Positions 48,477-60,620 of a stretch of DNA of 64,000 bases are shown in pieces; within the stretch, counting starts at the first letter, position 1, and each line of letters opens with the position of its first letter. The notes beneath the pieces are model-generated. The model was not told where the DNA came from. It saw only the letters and a list, made by a program, of their open reading frames with translations, and did no database searches. The stretch is from NCBI GenBank assembly GCA_034440575.1, contig JAOTOL010001184.1:1-64000 (forward strand), given 5' to 3'. A program made the translations under genes and the position numbers. Source of the DNA: Imbricaverruca yamaguchii. Taxonomy: Eukaryota; Arthropoda; Thecostraca; Neoverrucidae.

Positions 48477-48945
48477 GTTGCCGACTGTCAGGCGGATGTG
48501 CCAGTGCTGGCCATCGCCGACTGTCAGGCGGATGTGCCAGTGCTGGCCATCGCCGACTGTCAGGCGGATGTGCCAGTGCTGGCCATCGCCGACTGTCAGG
48601 CGGATGTGCCAGTGCTGGCCATCGCCGACTGTCAGGCGGATGTGCCAGTGCTGGCCATCGCCGACTGTCAGGCGGATGTGCCAGTGCTGGCCATCGCCGA
48701 CTGTCAGGCGGATGTGCCAGTGCTGGCCATCGCCGACTGTCAGGCGGATGTACCAGTGCTGGCCATCGCCGACTGTCAGGCGGATGTGCCAGTGCTGGCC
48801 ATCGCCGACTGTCAGGCGGATGTGCCAGTGCTGGCCATCGCCGACTGTCAGGCGGATGTGCCAGTGCTGGCCATCGCCGACTGTCAGGCGGATGTGCCAG
48901 TGCTGGCCATCGCCGACTGTCAGGCGGATGCACCAGCCAGTGCTG
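48477..48945. repeat. 36-bp minisatellite (13 units)
   Basis: Almost perfect copies of GCCGACTGTCAGGCGGATGT followed by GCCAGTGCTGGCCATC. Only single substitutions occur (GTACCAG in one unit, GCACCAGCCAG in the last). GCCAGTGCTGGC is an inverted repeat in each unit. The twelve-codon period keeps two plus and two minus frames open for about 200 codons each; all are artefacts. Confidence 0.98.
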
Positions 48946-49394
48946 GTCACCGGAGTGAACAACAATGCAGCTTCACTTTTCGCAATTGATGATTTGCTGA
49001 CGCCTTGAAACACCGGTGCCAACTTCCTCGCAAACCGCTGCTGCTTTTAACAAGCGTGCATTGGATGCACAGAAGTGCCCGCCTGGCATTCGCCTCAGGA
49101 CTGGCATAGTCCATGAACATTGCCGAGCATGTTGTTTTCGTCTTCATGTCCAAAAATGCACGCGTGATGAGAGGCCCTATGATATGGAGATCTGATAGGC
49201 ATCTGATAGGGAGACTCCAGAGGTCGACCGAAGGCGTTTCCCATGGGCACCACGATCTCCTCGAACATTTCACAACGCAAATGCAAGTGCGCACGTTTAC
49301 GACCGGCCTGAGAGATCTCCGACTTTCAGAGATCTCTATCATCGACACGCGCTACCTTTTAAGATCGCCCGGGCGACACGCTGGTGTTCGCACA
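48946..49394. other. Unique DNA, no gene recognised
   Basis: A short local repetition of ATCTGATAGG occurs at about 49189-49210. Nothing else identified. Confidence 0.5.
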
Positions 49395-49575
49395 GATCCG
49401 CTGTGGCACTCTGTAGAGTGTGGGCTGGGACGCGCCGGCGGCCCACGCGCTGATGTGGCACTTTGTCAGGTGTGGGCTGGGACACGAGCCAACGCCGGCG
49501 GCCCACGCGCCGATGTGGCACTCTGTAAAGTGTGGGCTGGGACTGGCCAAGCCCGGCCGGCCCACACGACTGAGA
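49395..49575. repeat. About 60-bp minisatellite (3 units)
   Basis: Three units share GATGTGGCACTCTGTAAAGT-type sequence, GTGGGCTGGGAC and GCCGGCGGCCCACGCG. Confidence 0.9.
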
Positions 49576-50939
49576 GAGTGATAGCGCACTTTTTCCGTCG
49601 TGTATCATTGCATGTCGCCGTCTTGTCTACGCCCGATACGTCGTCACTTAGTGGCGAAGGTCTTCAATCAGCATCTGCGTTATTAAATTTGCATCGGAGA
49701 CTACGCCCAGCGGTTGCAAGTCGCACCTCAAATAACAATGCACGGCGGCTGCACGCAAGCACGATGCCCTGCGTGTGCATCGCACCGCCATCTGTTGGCA
49801 GTTGATGGAACTACTGTGGGCCGAAGAGGCGACCCGGTCGGTTTGCCCGCGCACCGCGCGCCGGCTTCTCACAACAGGCCGTAAACTGGCTGCCACCTCT
49901 GAGTTGCGGTATTTTTAATGTTTTCACGAGCCGGTGGTAGCTCCATGAAGGCGGGTAAACATGTCTTCGGCGTCCAACTACCAATTACGAGCAATTTTGA
50001 AAACCGGCGCGCTGGCCTAGCTGCAGCAGCCCGGTGCAAACTTACACACTCGGAGGCGAACAGGGCGCCGCCGGCGGTCGCGCTTTCTCCGTCGGCGTTC
50101 CTCGAGTCGCACAAAAGACAGCCAGCCGAGTAAGATCGAGTCAAGACTCGCGTGATGCACCTCTTATTATCATGCAAATACCCCCAGATACGGGAGATAG
50201 GTGACTGACGACGAGTGGAGGACGGCGGCCGGGCGGATGGATATCCAGGTACAATATGGATATGGATGGCGAAGCGCCTAATTTATTAAATAGATATGGA
50301 TGGACGGCCGGAGGACGGAGGAAACAGACGCCGCTGCCGTGTTCTGCCCCTCGATCTACCGTGTCGCCCGCTCTCCAGCATTGACGTCGCTCAGAGTGAT
50401 GCGGCTATATTGTGGCCCGATCACGGTCTTGATTAGGCGTTCTCGGATATTGCCGCGCGGCTAATTTGTTTCCTCCGACAAACATGACTGAAATTGGAGT
50501 AAAGATCGGGCAGACGGTCCATTCACAAACAAGCCAATTAATAACACCGGGCCGGCGGAAAAAGCCGACTCGGAGCGTGGCTGGGAAGGGAAAGACGACC
50601 AACCGGCCCGAACTGACGAAAACCAATATGGAACTGTGCCCGTCTCGCGGAGGCACGCTGCGCCGAACAAACAACGTTCCGTCACGTCGCTGCCGACGAG
50701 CCGACGAGCCGCTCCCGGCGACAGCCGCTTTGTGTCTGTTGAGCGGCCTGGCTCGGCGCGAGATACTGAAAATCGTTCAAACTTAGACTCTTCAAGTCGG
50801 CATGATCGGAGAACGCGTTCGCCTGCGATACCGGACCGACGGATGCGCCGGAGAGGGCAGGAGGGCGGTCGCTGCGAGCCGGCACATGTGTCCAGAAGCC
50901 TGGTTAACTGTGTCGGCTGATGCTGTCGGCCGTCGGGGC
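49576..50939. other. Unique DNA, partly CpG-rich
   Basis: 50230-50310 holds a loose repeat of GATATGGATGG words. 50540-50900 is CpG-rich. No exon or known family recognised. Confidence 0.5.
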
Positions 50940-51116
50940 GCGTATACCAAGGTTGGTGGACGGGCTATGGGTACCAAAGGTCCCGGGTTCGACTCTAGCG
51001 CCACTCAGGACAGTTCCCAATCCCGCGGCCCACCGGCGAAAGCAGTGTGGGCGGCGCCATTAGCCGTGAATGTGCATAAAGTGTGTCGTGAACCAACCAA
51101 TAAACAAAACAAACCA
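50940..51116 (+). mobile_element. SINE-like element with B box and AAAC-rich tail
   Basis: A B-box-like GGTTCGACTCT at 50986-50996 follows a degenerate tRNA-like 5' part and is followed by TAGCGCCACTCAGGACAG. The sequence ends in ACCAACCAATAAACAAAAC, a low-complexity tail typical of tRNA-derived SINEs. The A box is poor, so the assignment is moderate. Confidence 0.5.
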
Positions 51117-52190
51117 AGGTTGATGGAATGGGGATGCGGTCCACTTGCCACCTGTTGTCTTGACGGCAGCCACACTCACACCGTCTGCATCTCGCCGGCT
51201 GGCTGTTGGCCGAGGTCGACGGGTCAGGGCGGGTGTGCTCCTCGTGCCCGTTGTCGTCGCCAGGAATCACACAACGAGCCTTGACGTTTTTTGTGTTAAC
51301 ATGCTCACCGAAAGGCCTCTCGGATAACGCAAGCCGGAAGGGAAGCGGTGGATTCTGCCCAGCCGTCCTTCCCAATGCATCTCGGAAACTACTGAAACTA
51401 GAAGCACAAAAGTAAGAGGTGAAATTACGACTGTAGTGAACTATACGCAGTATGCATTTAACAATCCTAGGTTAATGACTTATGATATGGGACTTATGAT
51501 ATGGGACTTACGGGATAAAATGAGGTCGATCGGCCTGCACATTGCGATGCTGCGCCGACGAAAGCTTCGTAGCGGCCTGTTAAGGAGACTCCCTTGCACC
51601 CCATAGTTCCTATATTTACCTACGGAAACGAAACATTCTTTTTGCACGTGATTCGCTTACCAATTCGCAACACAACCACCGGGTTTCATAACAACGTCCC
51701 GCCAATGCATGAAATAACTTCGAAGACAGGAGGGGTGGGCGAATTCACCTACCATCATCCGGTGCGTTTGTTAGCCGTTCACGTCTACCGACCCAAATGC
51801 CATGCAGATTGCTTGCCAGGCGCACCATCGCTAAGACAACGATTGCCGACACGATCGCATTGGTGACGCAGTCCCACCTTGGCACACCTACCCATCGTCC
51901 TCCGGCGGCTTCGTCGTCTGACGACGGACGTCGACGTCCACCGGCCGACTGGCAACACAGACGGTGGACGTGGACGTCCATCGCACGTCTGGTGACGCGG
52001 ACGACGGACGTCGGTGTCGTCGCGGCGACACATACGCCGGTGTCATCAGAAGGTGCCGCTGTGAGGCGACCCATCGGTAGCTGGCGGCGTCGCTGTGAGG
52101 CGACCCGTCGGTAGCTGTCGGCGCGCTCCATCTGTCTGCCGCTGGATGACCCAGTCACACTCGTTGGTCAACGCACTCGAGACGAATTGG
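51117..52190. other. Unique DNA with local duplications
   Basis: GACTTATGATATGG is tandemly repeated at about 51476-51508. 51890-52030 has loose GACGGACGTCGACGTCC-like repetition and is CpG-rich. A two-copy 34-bp repeat lies at 52055-52118. No gene recognised. Confidence 0.5.
52055..52118. repeat. Two-copy 34-bp direct repeat
   Basis: Two copies share GCTGTGAGGCGACCCATCGG (second copy CCCGTCGG) and TAGCTGGCGGCG/TAGCTGTCGGCG. Confidence 0.85.
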
Positions 52191-52262
52191 CGTCGGTAGC
52201 TCAGCGGCTATGCTGAGCGTCTGACACGCCAGCGGTACGAGGTCCGACTCCCCGCGATGGCC
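52191..52262 (+). other. tRNA-like sequence (pseudo-tRNA or SINE head)
   Basis: GTCGGTAGCTCAGCGGC has the form of a tRNA D-arm with A box, and GGTCCGACTCC at about 52240 resembles a B box at roughly tRNA spacing. Acceptor arms do not pair well and the anticodon stem is weak, so it is not called a functional tRNA. Confidence 0.45.
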
Positions 52263-53294
52263 GCCCTTCCTGCCAGGGGTGAGAGGCAGGCGACGCCGCA
52301 TGGCCTCAGCTGCTGGGTGCGGCGTAGAGCCACAATCTAGCCACCTGAGACGAGTGGACCGGCGGCGGTACCGACCAAGCGTCGCCGCCGGCGTACAGGT
52401 CAGACCAGCCGAACATCCGCCATCACGTTTGGAGCGCCGGCGGGAGACTGGCCAACACACTGTCGGCCCTGGACTGATCGCATCACGTCTGAGGTGTTGG
52501 CCCAGCTCGTTTGCAGTGTCAATATGACGCCAACGCCCTTGCGGTGAGCCTGTGAATGGTGGTCTTCATTAGGAGTGCCATTGTCATCTGTTGTCACGCC
52601 AGTGATACATCATTACTTCAACGCGTGCCGTTAAGTCTTAGGTAGGTCGTGTGTTCATTTAGATGTGCACTAAAAAGCACATCGCACATGCTGGCTTACT
52701 GGCGCATACATTTCGAGTCGGAGCTACTGCGTTTTGGTAAGCTTCATTCACGAGTACGTGCGTTTATCTATCTATTTTAAAATCATGACCAGCGAAGCTG
52801 CATACAAATCCAGAGCAACCATACTGACACTTGCCACCGACGAAACTGTGTTTTTATAGGGACAGTTCTTGTGGCGGTCATGATTTTGTGAGTGGTACTT
52901 CTGACATTCTTCAAGCATCCAATCAGCTCGAATTGTTAAGCAGCTGTATGGTGCGGCGTCCGTCCTGAGAGGTGTGGGGTCAAGCGAGACAGTTAAACAA
53001 CTTCCAGGATGTCCTACCAGAGTCTGTGTCGATGTGGACCAGCGATTCTGTAGTGGGCAATACCAAGCACACGCATGTGGACGTGCAATTATAACAGCTT
53101 AATGCTATGCAAATGGCAGCAGAAACAGGTGTGAGCGGGAGCCTATTTGGAGGAACAACAGGCACACTACATCAATGCTGTATGTGGGCAGCGCGATAGC
53201 ATCATATCTTTCAGTCCGCTGTATTGTAAGCGAGGTCGATGGATTGAAAGATCATGGTCGGCTGCAGCGTTGTGGTTTGGTCCCACGTCATCCC
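52263..53294. other. Unique DNA, CpG-rich then AT-richer
   Basis: 52263-52480 is GC-rich and may be the body of the tRNA-like element. 52600-53290 is unremarkable. No gene recognised. Confidence 0.5.
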
Positions 53295-53815
53295 ACCGCC
53301 CGGGGCAGGATGTGGTGCGGTTAGGTTCCACGTCACCCCGCCATGAAGGGCAGGAGGTGGTGTGGTTAGGTTCCACGTCATCCCGCCGCCCGGGGCAGGA
53401 GGTGCTGTGGTTAGGCTCCACGTCACCTCGCCGTGAAGGGCAGGAGGTGCTGCGGTTAGGCTCCACGTCACCTCGCCGTGAAGGGCAGAAGGCGCTGTGA
53501 TTAGGCTCCACGTCATCTCGCCGTGAAGGGCAGGAGGCGCTGTGGTTAGGCTCCACGTCATCTCGCCGTGAAGGGCAGGAGGCGCTGTGGTTAGGCTCCA
53601 CGTCACCCCGCCGTGAAGGGCAGGAGGCGCTGTGGTTAGGTTCCACGTCATCTCGCCGTGAAGGGCAGGAGGTGGTGCGGTTAGGCTCCACGTCACCCCG
53701 CCGTGAAGGGCAGGAGGCGCTGTGATTAGGCTCCACGTCATCTCGTCGTGAAAGGCAGGAGGCGCTGTGGTTAGGCTACACGTCACCCCGCCCTGAAGGG
53801 CAGGAGGCGCTGGGA
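53295..53815. repeat. 45-bp minisatellite (about 11-12 units)
   Basis: Units around AAGGGCAGGAGGCGCTGTGG, TTAGGCTCCACGTCA and CCCCGCCGTG, with GCCCGGGGCAGGA variants in the first units. The 15-codon period yields two minus-strand frames of about 190-220 codons (SCPSRRGDVEPN repeats) that are artefacts. Confidence 0.97.
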
Positions 53816-54534
53816 GCCCACGCTTTTTCTCGTCGGTCGCCAGCTCTTCAGGCCGGGTCGCGGCGGATTGGACGGCTTCCCGCACGGCCGGATTAAAGCC
53901 CGCACCATCGACGGCCGCTAATTACATCTGCGTCTGATGAAGAACGGCGGCGGCGCGGGCACGCCCCGTCGTCTTGCGGCCAGCGACGCGCCGCCGCCGC
54001 GCCGTGCGTGTATCGTCACCGAGATCTGGGCCGGCCCCAGCACGCACGAGCGCCGGACCGCCCGGTGGCGGCGGCGCGCCCGAGCAGGAGCATCACCAGC
54101 CGCCTTTGTCGGCCGGGGATCAGAAGCCTGAAGCCTCGATGTTGTGGCAGGCGGTCCGAGCCGCTATGGAAATGCCCGTGTGAGGCGGGCAGGCGCCGGC
54201 ATTGTGGTGCGACAACGTGCGAGACGACGCGCCGCACTGAGAGATTACGACACGGGCACAGTCGCTACTGCGCATGGCATGTGAGATCCGCATAACTTAT
54301 GAAAAGTACATGGCTTGTGGAATGCACAGACTTATGCGATGTACATATTTGTGGGATGCACAGTGTGTGAAGTGCACGCGCGTGTGAATGCTCATGTTAG
54401 TGAGATGCACATGTTTATGAGATGTACAGGCTAGGAGGTGCACATGGGTTGTGAGATGCACAGAGCGATTCTTGCATGATTGCGTGTAGTACGTCCGTGT
54501 GGCATGTGTAGAGTGTGTCGAATGTATCGGGAAT
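53816..54534. other. CpG-rich segment then degenerate GTGAGATGCACA repeats
   Basis: 53830-54260 is CpG-rich and open on both strands. 54290-54470 contains imperfect repeats of GTGAGATGCACA, about 20 bp apart. No gene recognised. Confidence 0.5.
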
Positions 54535-54770
54535 GAGACCGCCACGCTGAGGCACAGCTTCTCGCCAGCTTGCCGGGCCCACGCTGAGGCACAGCCTCTC
54601 GGTAGCTTGCCGGGCCCACGCTGAGGCACAGCTTCTCGCCAGCTTGCCGGGCCCACGCTGAGGCACAGCTTCTCGCCAGCTTGCCGGGCCCACGCTGAGG
54701 CACAGCCTCTCGGTAGCTTACCTGGCCCACGTTGAGACACAGCCTCTCGCCAGCTTGCCTCGCCCACGGT
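54535..54770. repeat. 37-bp minisatellite (about 6 units)
   Basis: Units around GCTGAGGCACAGCTTCTCGC, CAGCTTGCCGGGCCCAC. CTTCTCGCCAG and CCTCTCGGTAG types alternate in part. Confidence 0.96.
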
Positions 54771-54861
54771 TGAGTAACGATGTGGGAAAGTTCCGCCCGA
54801 CAGCCGGTTTGCATGCAAACGGTGGCATGCCGACAACGCAGAGCACTGCACTACTCTGGGT

Positions 54862-55020
54862 GTTAATAACAAGCCAGCGGTGGAACTCCGAACCACTACC
54901 GAAGCTGGTTTCGGTGTTAGCGGCCAGCCAGCGGTGGAACTCCGAACCGCTACCGAAGCTGATCTGGGTGTTAGCGACCAGCCAGTGGAGGAACTCCGAA
55001 CAGCTACCGAAGCCGGTTGC
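54862..55020. repeat. 54-bp minisatellite (3 units)
   Basis: Three units share GGTGGAACTCCGAACC, CTACCGAAGC and GTGTTAGCG. The 18-codon period opens two plus-strand frames. Confidence 0.93.
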
Positions 55021-56602
55021 GAGTTGGCCGCGCAGAGTTGCATAGCGCTCGTAGGACTGGATGAGACCGGTGGATCGTGTTCGACGGTTTGTAGCACGAT
55101 ATACATTATGGCAGCCACCACCACACCATGAGTGAGCTAACCTCGTGCGCAGTGCGTGCTAACGGACCCGGTCTGGGCGCCGGTGGTGCAGGTGTCGACC
55201 CAGGAGTTGGCGCGCATTATTTGGCGCGACCGAGATCAGCTGGCTTCCGGCCAGGGAGAGCCTCAACCACTGGCAGCCGGGGCTGTCGTGTCGGGTACCT
55301 TACTGCCGCCGAAAGCGGCGTTCCTTTCTACTTCACTCGGAGGTCACAGGTTAAATTGTGTGTAGCGTTACACTGTCCACCCCCCTGCGTCCAGGTTGGG
55401 ACCTCGCTAAGAACTGCATGCATGCGAGTTGGGGGTGGGAGTATGCTATGCATCTGGGAGATGCACGTTATTCAAGCAGAAGAGTCTCATTACAGTGTCA
55501 ACTTTTCTATTTTGTATTTTTAATGAAGGGGATTAGAACTGAACTTGGCTGCCCATTGGCGGCTAGATATGAAATGAAATGACGGTAGTTCTCAGCAGCC
55601 TCATATTGCCTTGGACCTAAAACCGAGACAGCAATATCTGGAAGGCATTCCGTCCGGAGTTACAAATCCAGGCCGCAGGTGTTTTCAATTCGTGTCACTG
55701 GACACGATAGCAACAGCCATGGGCAGAGGAACTGGCGCAGTGCCGAGTCATCTGGATGATACTGGATTTGTGGCACCTGGCGACATCAGTCATGGAAAGA
55801 GGGGCTGGCGCAGCCAAGACCCATGCCCCACTTTTGAAGCGCCAGACCAAGCTGGTGCATGCTGGTGCCACTCCCCTAGATGGAGCCCACTCGGAAACGC
55901 ACGCCCTGCCACACGTCCCGACTTTGTCGTGCCTTTGACACCGGTCGGTGGTCCAGGGTTCGCGGGCCAGGGGCGTCCAAGCGCGGCGGCACAGAGAGCC
56001 ACCTGCCGGGCGGGCGCCACTTCCTGCCCCTCCCCCTCCGTCTAATGACCACCAGACGGCTGGCTGTGCGGTGCTGTGGGACGTGGGGCCGGCCGGCCCG
56101 CCACCTGTGTCCTGCCGACCAGCCACTTAGCTAACTGCCGCCGGAGCCAGCCTGACCCTCAGGAACCGTCCCCACTGATGGACGCTGGGCAGTGGGACGG
56201 TGGACGGGTTATGCCACACTGGACTATTACAGTCTGGGTGGTGTTGGATCGTTGGTGTCTGGATGACACTGAAACTTTAATGCATGGCTGGCGCTGGATG
56301 GCATTGAACGAGTCATCTGGATGATACTGGATTTGTGGCACCTGGCTGGCACTGAACCCGAGGGCACATTTCTCATTGTGTCCTTTGACTGAGTATTCAG
56401 TGTGCACTGTTTAGTTTCCACTATGTTGTCAAATGCTGTATTACATACTAATGTACGTATACTATTCAAACCGCATGATATACTAAATATACGAAGGCAA
56501 ATATAATTATTATCAATATAGGTATATTATAAAAATGTATAATATACTAAATATACTAATGTAAATGCTATATTCTCACCACCACCAGGTGCAGTGAAAA
56601 CA
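55021..56602. other. Unique DNA with a separated 38-bp exact duplication
   Basis: The same 38 bp, starting CGAGTCATCTGGATGATACT, occur at about 55744 and 56309. 55780-56130 is GC-rich; 56400-56580 is very AT-rich with ATATACTAAATATAC repeats. No gene recognised. Confidence 0.5.
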
Positions 56603-56795
56603 CTGGAATATTTCATGACGCCGGTCGCGACTGGTGACACTGAACCATCTCATGATAGCGGTCGCGGCGGGTGACACTGAAACATCTCATGACACGGGTC
56701 GCGGCTGGTGACACTGAACCATCTCGTGACACGGGTCGTGACGGGCGACACTGAGCCATCTCATGGCACGGGTCGTGACGGGCGACACTGGACCG
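56603..56795. repeat. 37-bp minisatellite (about 5 units)
   Basis: Units around GGTGACACTGAACCATCTCA and TGACACGGGTCGCG, with GGGCGACACTG variants at the right end. Confidence 0.93.
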
Positions 56796-58534
56796 AGGTG
56801 TACACGCTTCGTGGCAGCAACTCGCGGCAGCAACTCGCGGCAGCCCGAAGAGGCTGGCCGCCATCTAATCAGGGCGGCGGGTCGCCGACGCAGGCACGCT
56901 CGGCCTCCGGGCTTTGCGACCCATTCGGCGACTCGGCCTGCACGCCACCGAGCCGTCGAATGGTGTCCGAGCGCCCCGACGGGGTCGTCGTCGCGCCGAG
57001 CCGCGGCCGTCGGCGGCGTCGGCGGCGTCGATGTGGTGTCGTGGCGAGCTGCGCGACGAGGCACAATCTGGCGCGACGGCCGCGGCGCCGGATGTAATTG
57101 GCGCCGGCGCGTCGCCCGGCCGGGTCATAAGGTCGTCCAGTGCAGCCGACATCGCTCGCGCCAAATGGTCGCGCGTTTCCCTCCGGATGGGCGGCGAGCG
57201 GCGCCGGCCGACGCCAGCGAAAACGCTGACGTCTGTTGAATGCATATGCCTCGGCGTCTCATGAGCGCTGCGTGACCAACGAAGTCGATGCGCCCTAAAG
57301 CCCTAATAGCTAACTAACTCGGCCATCCCAATGCACGTGAGATGACTGTAGGGGATCTGATCACTGATGAAAGCAGAAATCAACCATATCGACTCCGTTT
57401 TTACCAAAAATTTGTTTGCCTTTAGGATATCAATGGGTCCCAGACTTAGAGGGAAGTGGTTCCTGCAGTTCTCTTCTGTACACATTAGTGTTCAACCTTG
57501 TGCATGTGACAATTGACACCTTAATTGAGTCGCACATTGAGTATACTACGGCTTGCGTACCACGTCCATTATCCAAGCCTGACATTTTATGCACTTCCAA
57601 GTATCCTTTAAGTTAATATTTTTAGCTGCTTTGTGTGTATCAATGGGACAAATTGACTGCCTAATTATTCCATTTCATTTCCTTTCGTATTCTACACCTG
57701 GTTATTGTGTGCTTACAGAGTCAATGCACTCCAAGTCCAAGATATACTGTGATGCATTGTGAAGACTTCAGCTGATTGTGTCATCGTGTGGACTTCCCCA
57801 AGTCGCCATTATGCCATCCATTAAGCCTTCCACTTCTTTCAAGTAGAAATGGTTGCAATGCATCTTCTATTCCGACACCTTCGCCTAGAAAGTTTGCCCT
57901 CGTTCTGGTTTCGCCCGCCTGCAGAACTACTGGAATATGCATCCTGGATGTACTACCGCTCACCATGTGTCCAATGCAGTATTTTACGAGCCTAGCAACA
58001 TACCTGTGACGTCTGTCGGACGATTCAGCGGCCTCCGACACACAAATGTTGAGCTTGGGAGTGGGTTTCGGCGGAGCAGAGACAGTGTCGTGCTGACAAC
58101 GTGCCAGCTGACGAGTGCCGCATCTCGTGATGAGCTGTCGCCGCCGCGGTCAGCGCTAATGATGCAGCCACATCGGCTCACCATCGTCAGAGCATCACCA
58201 GCATAACAGTCATACGAAACCGCGGCGCTTGTTTAGGTCGCATGGCACCCATGCCAATCGCAGCCCTGCCCACTCGCAGCCCCGCCCACTTCTCGACAGG
58301 TCACGCTCGTTGCTATCTCTACTCTTGCTGTCGTCTCTGTGGCATTGCTGGCGCGCATGTTCGTCGGCATCGTTTGTACATGGCAAACGACGCACCGACG
58401 CAACATCTCTACCGGTGGGCGGAGTCGACTGGCCCCTACCAGGCGGAGTCCGCCAGGTGGGGTCCTGAGTGCCAGATCCATCAAGTGGGGTGCACCCAGC
58501 AGGGGGTCCACACTTGGATCGGCCGCGGTGGCTG
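56796..58534. other. CpG-rich segment then unique DNA
   Basis: 56800-57250 is extremely CpG-rich (candidate CpG island), open on both strands for 120-160 codons with low-complexity Arg/Ala/Pro composition, so no exon is called. 57300-58230 is AT-richer and featureless. 58230-58530 is GC-rich and leads into the next array. Confidence 0.45.
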
Positions 58535-59475
58535 GCGCACATCACCAGCCTTCAGTAACCGGCGGCGCCGGCGCACATCACCAGCCTTCAGTAGCCGGCG
58601 GCGCCGGCGCACATCACCAGCCTTCAGTAGCCGGCGGCGCCGGCGCACATCACCAGCCTTCAGTAGCTGGCGGCGCCGGCACACGTCAGACAGCCTTCAC
58701 AAGCCGGCGGCGCCGGCACACATCACCAGCCTTCAGTAGCCGGCGGCGCCGGCGCACATCACCAGCCTTCAGTAGCCGTCGGCGCCGGCGCACATCACCA
58801 GCCTTCAGTAGCCGTCGGCGCCGGCGCACATCACCAGTCTTCAGTAGCCGTCGGCGCCGGCGCACATCACCAGCCTTCAGTAGCCGGCGGCGCCGGCGCA
58901 CATCACCAGCCTTCAGTAGCCGGCGGCGCCGGCGCACATCACCAGCCTTCAGTAGCCGGCGGCGCCGGCGCACATCACCAGCCTTCAGTAGCCGTCGGCG
59001 CCGGCGCACATCACCAGCCTTCAGTAGCCGGCGGCGCCGGCACACATCACCAGTCTTCAGTAGCCGGCGGCGCCGGCGCACATCACCAGCCTTCAGTAGC
59101 CGGCGGCGCCGGCGCACATCACCAGCCTTCAGTAGCCGGCGGCCGAGCCGCGCGCACATCACCAGCCTTCAGTAGCCGGCGGCGCCGGCGCACATCACCA
59201 GCCTTCAGTAGCCGGCGGCGCCGGCACATCACCAGCCTTCAGTAGCCGGCGGCGCCGCGCATCACCAGCCTTCAGTAGCCGGCGGCGCCGGCGCACATCA
59301 CCAGCCTTCAGTAGCCGGCGGCGCCGGCGCACATCACCATCCTTCAGTAGCCGGCGGCGCCGGCACACGTCAGACAGTCTTCACAAGCCGGCGGCGCCGG
59401 CACACGTCAGACAGCCTTCACAAGCCGGCGGCGCCGGCGCACGTCACCAGCCTTCACAAGCCGGCGGCGCGGGCA
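58535..59475. repeat. 36-bp GC-rich minisatellite (about 26 units)
   Basis: Units around CATCACCAGCCTTCAGTAGC followed by CGGCGGCGCCGGCGCA, which contains the self-complementary GGCGCC and GCCGGC. Variants: CGTCGGCG, CACGTCAGACAG, and short deletions near 59220-59260 that break the 12-codon period. The 278-codon plus frame and 158-codon minus frame are artefacts. Confidence 0.98.
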
Positions 59476-59504
59476 CGGCTGGCGGTGCGAACCGTCGGCG
59501 GCGG

Positions 59505-59572
59505 AGTCGGCGGAGTCGGCGGAGTCAGCGGAGTCGGCGGAGTCAGCGGAGTCAGCGGAGTCGGCGCCGAAT
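59505..59572. repeat. 9-bp repeat (about 7 units)
   Basis: GGCGGAGTC/AGCGGAGTC in tandem, just beyond the 36-bp array. Confidence 0.93.
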
Positions 59573-60414
59573 GAAATCCGCAGTTCCAAGCCGGGTCCAC
59601 GTTAGGTTTGACTGAGCTGCGGCGGTGCGACCAGCTGGCGGCCGCCTGATCGGCCGGCTATCGATTCGAGCTTAGTGAGGATTCCTGGACGGTGACAAAT
59701 TGATCCACCGGCTCATTGAAGCTAATTTGTCCAATCTGCTGAGGTGGCCAGTCTATTGAATGGAGTTTTGTGTGCGGTCTGTGGGATCGATGTAAACGAG
59801 TGCTTCTGGGTATGCCCGAGCAGTTGACGGCGCTTTCGCCGGCGTGCTCCCTGTGCCCGTCTCTCGCCAATGGTTTGGTGGCCTAACGACGCCGTTACAT
59901 GGCGACCAGAACGAGCTCCAAACACCAATGGCCCGCCACATCTGCCCTCTCCCGACGATCCGCCATAACCGCCAGCAACGGCTTCTCACATCATCTGCGG
60001 CCAAGCGCATCAACAGCATCAGACCACCTCGACCGTCACCAAGCAGCTGAAGGCCACCACCGGCCAGCACCGTGACGTCACGCCTATCAGACTGGCCCGC
60101 GACCAGACCACTCGCGGCCACCACCGTCCGGGGCCGTGACGTCACATCTGGCTGACGGCACCACCGGCAGCAGCTGACCGGCTGACAAAGGCGGCCGCGG
60201 TGGCCGGCCAGCCGCCGTCGTGCCGCAGTCCGGGTCCGGCGGTCGGCCGCCGGAAGGGCGTCTTCTCGCCGGCAGACGGTCGCGCCGCTCCAGCTGCGTT
60301 GGCGCGCCAGGAGCAGGAGGCGGCCACCTGCCGAGACTGGAGCGTCGGGCCGACAGCGCGTGTCGAGCCGACCGCGACTCGGCTGACTCGCCGGTCACCT
60401 CTGGGTCACGCCGC
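59573..60414. other. GC- and CpG-rich unique DNA
   Basis: Overlapping frames on both strands with no recognisable domain. Loose repetition of CACCACCG/CCGTGACGTCAC words at about 60050-60170. Confidence 0.45.
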
Positions 60415-60620
60415 CACCGCTGAGTCATACTGCCAACTTTGGGTCATACAGCCACCTCTGGGTCATGCATACCACGTCTGGGTTATACTGCCGCCCATGA
60501 ATCATGTCGCTTCCACTGGGTCGCACTCACCTCTGGGTCATGTGCACCACCTCGGGGTCATACTACCGCTTCTGGGCCATATCGCATCCTCTGGGTCACA
60601 CCCACCTCTGTGCCACTACA
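60415..60620. repeat. Degenerate short repeat with TCTGGGTCAT core
   Basis: About ten imperfect units of 17-21 bp, CCACCTCTGGGTCATACTGC-like, decaying to the right. Confidence 0.8.

Noticed and set aside
48328..49022. About 200-codon frames on both strands
   Set aside because: Twelve-codon period of a nearly perfect 36-bp array.
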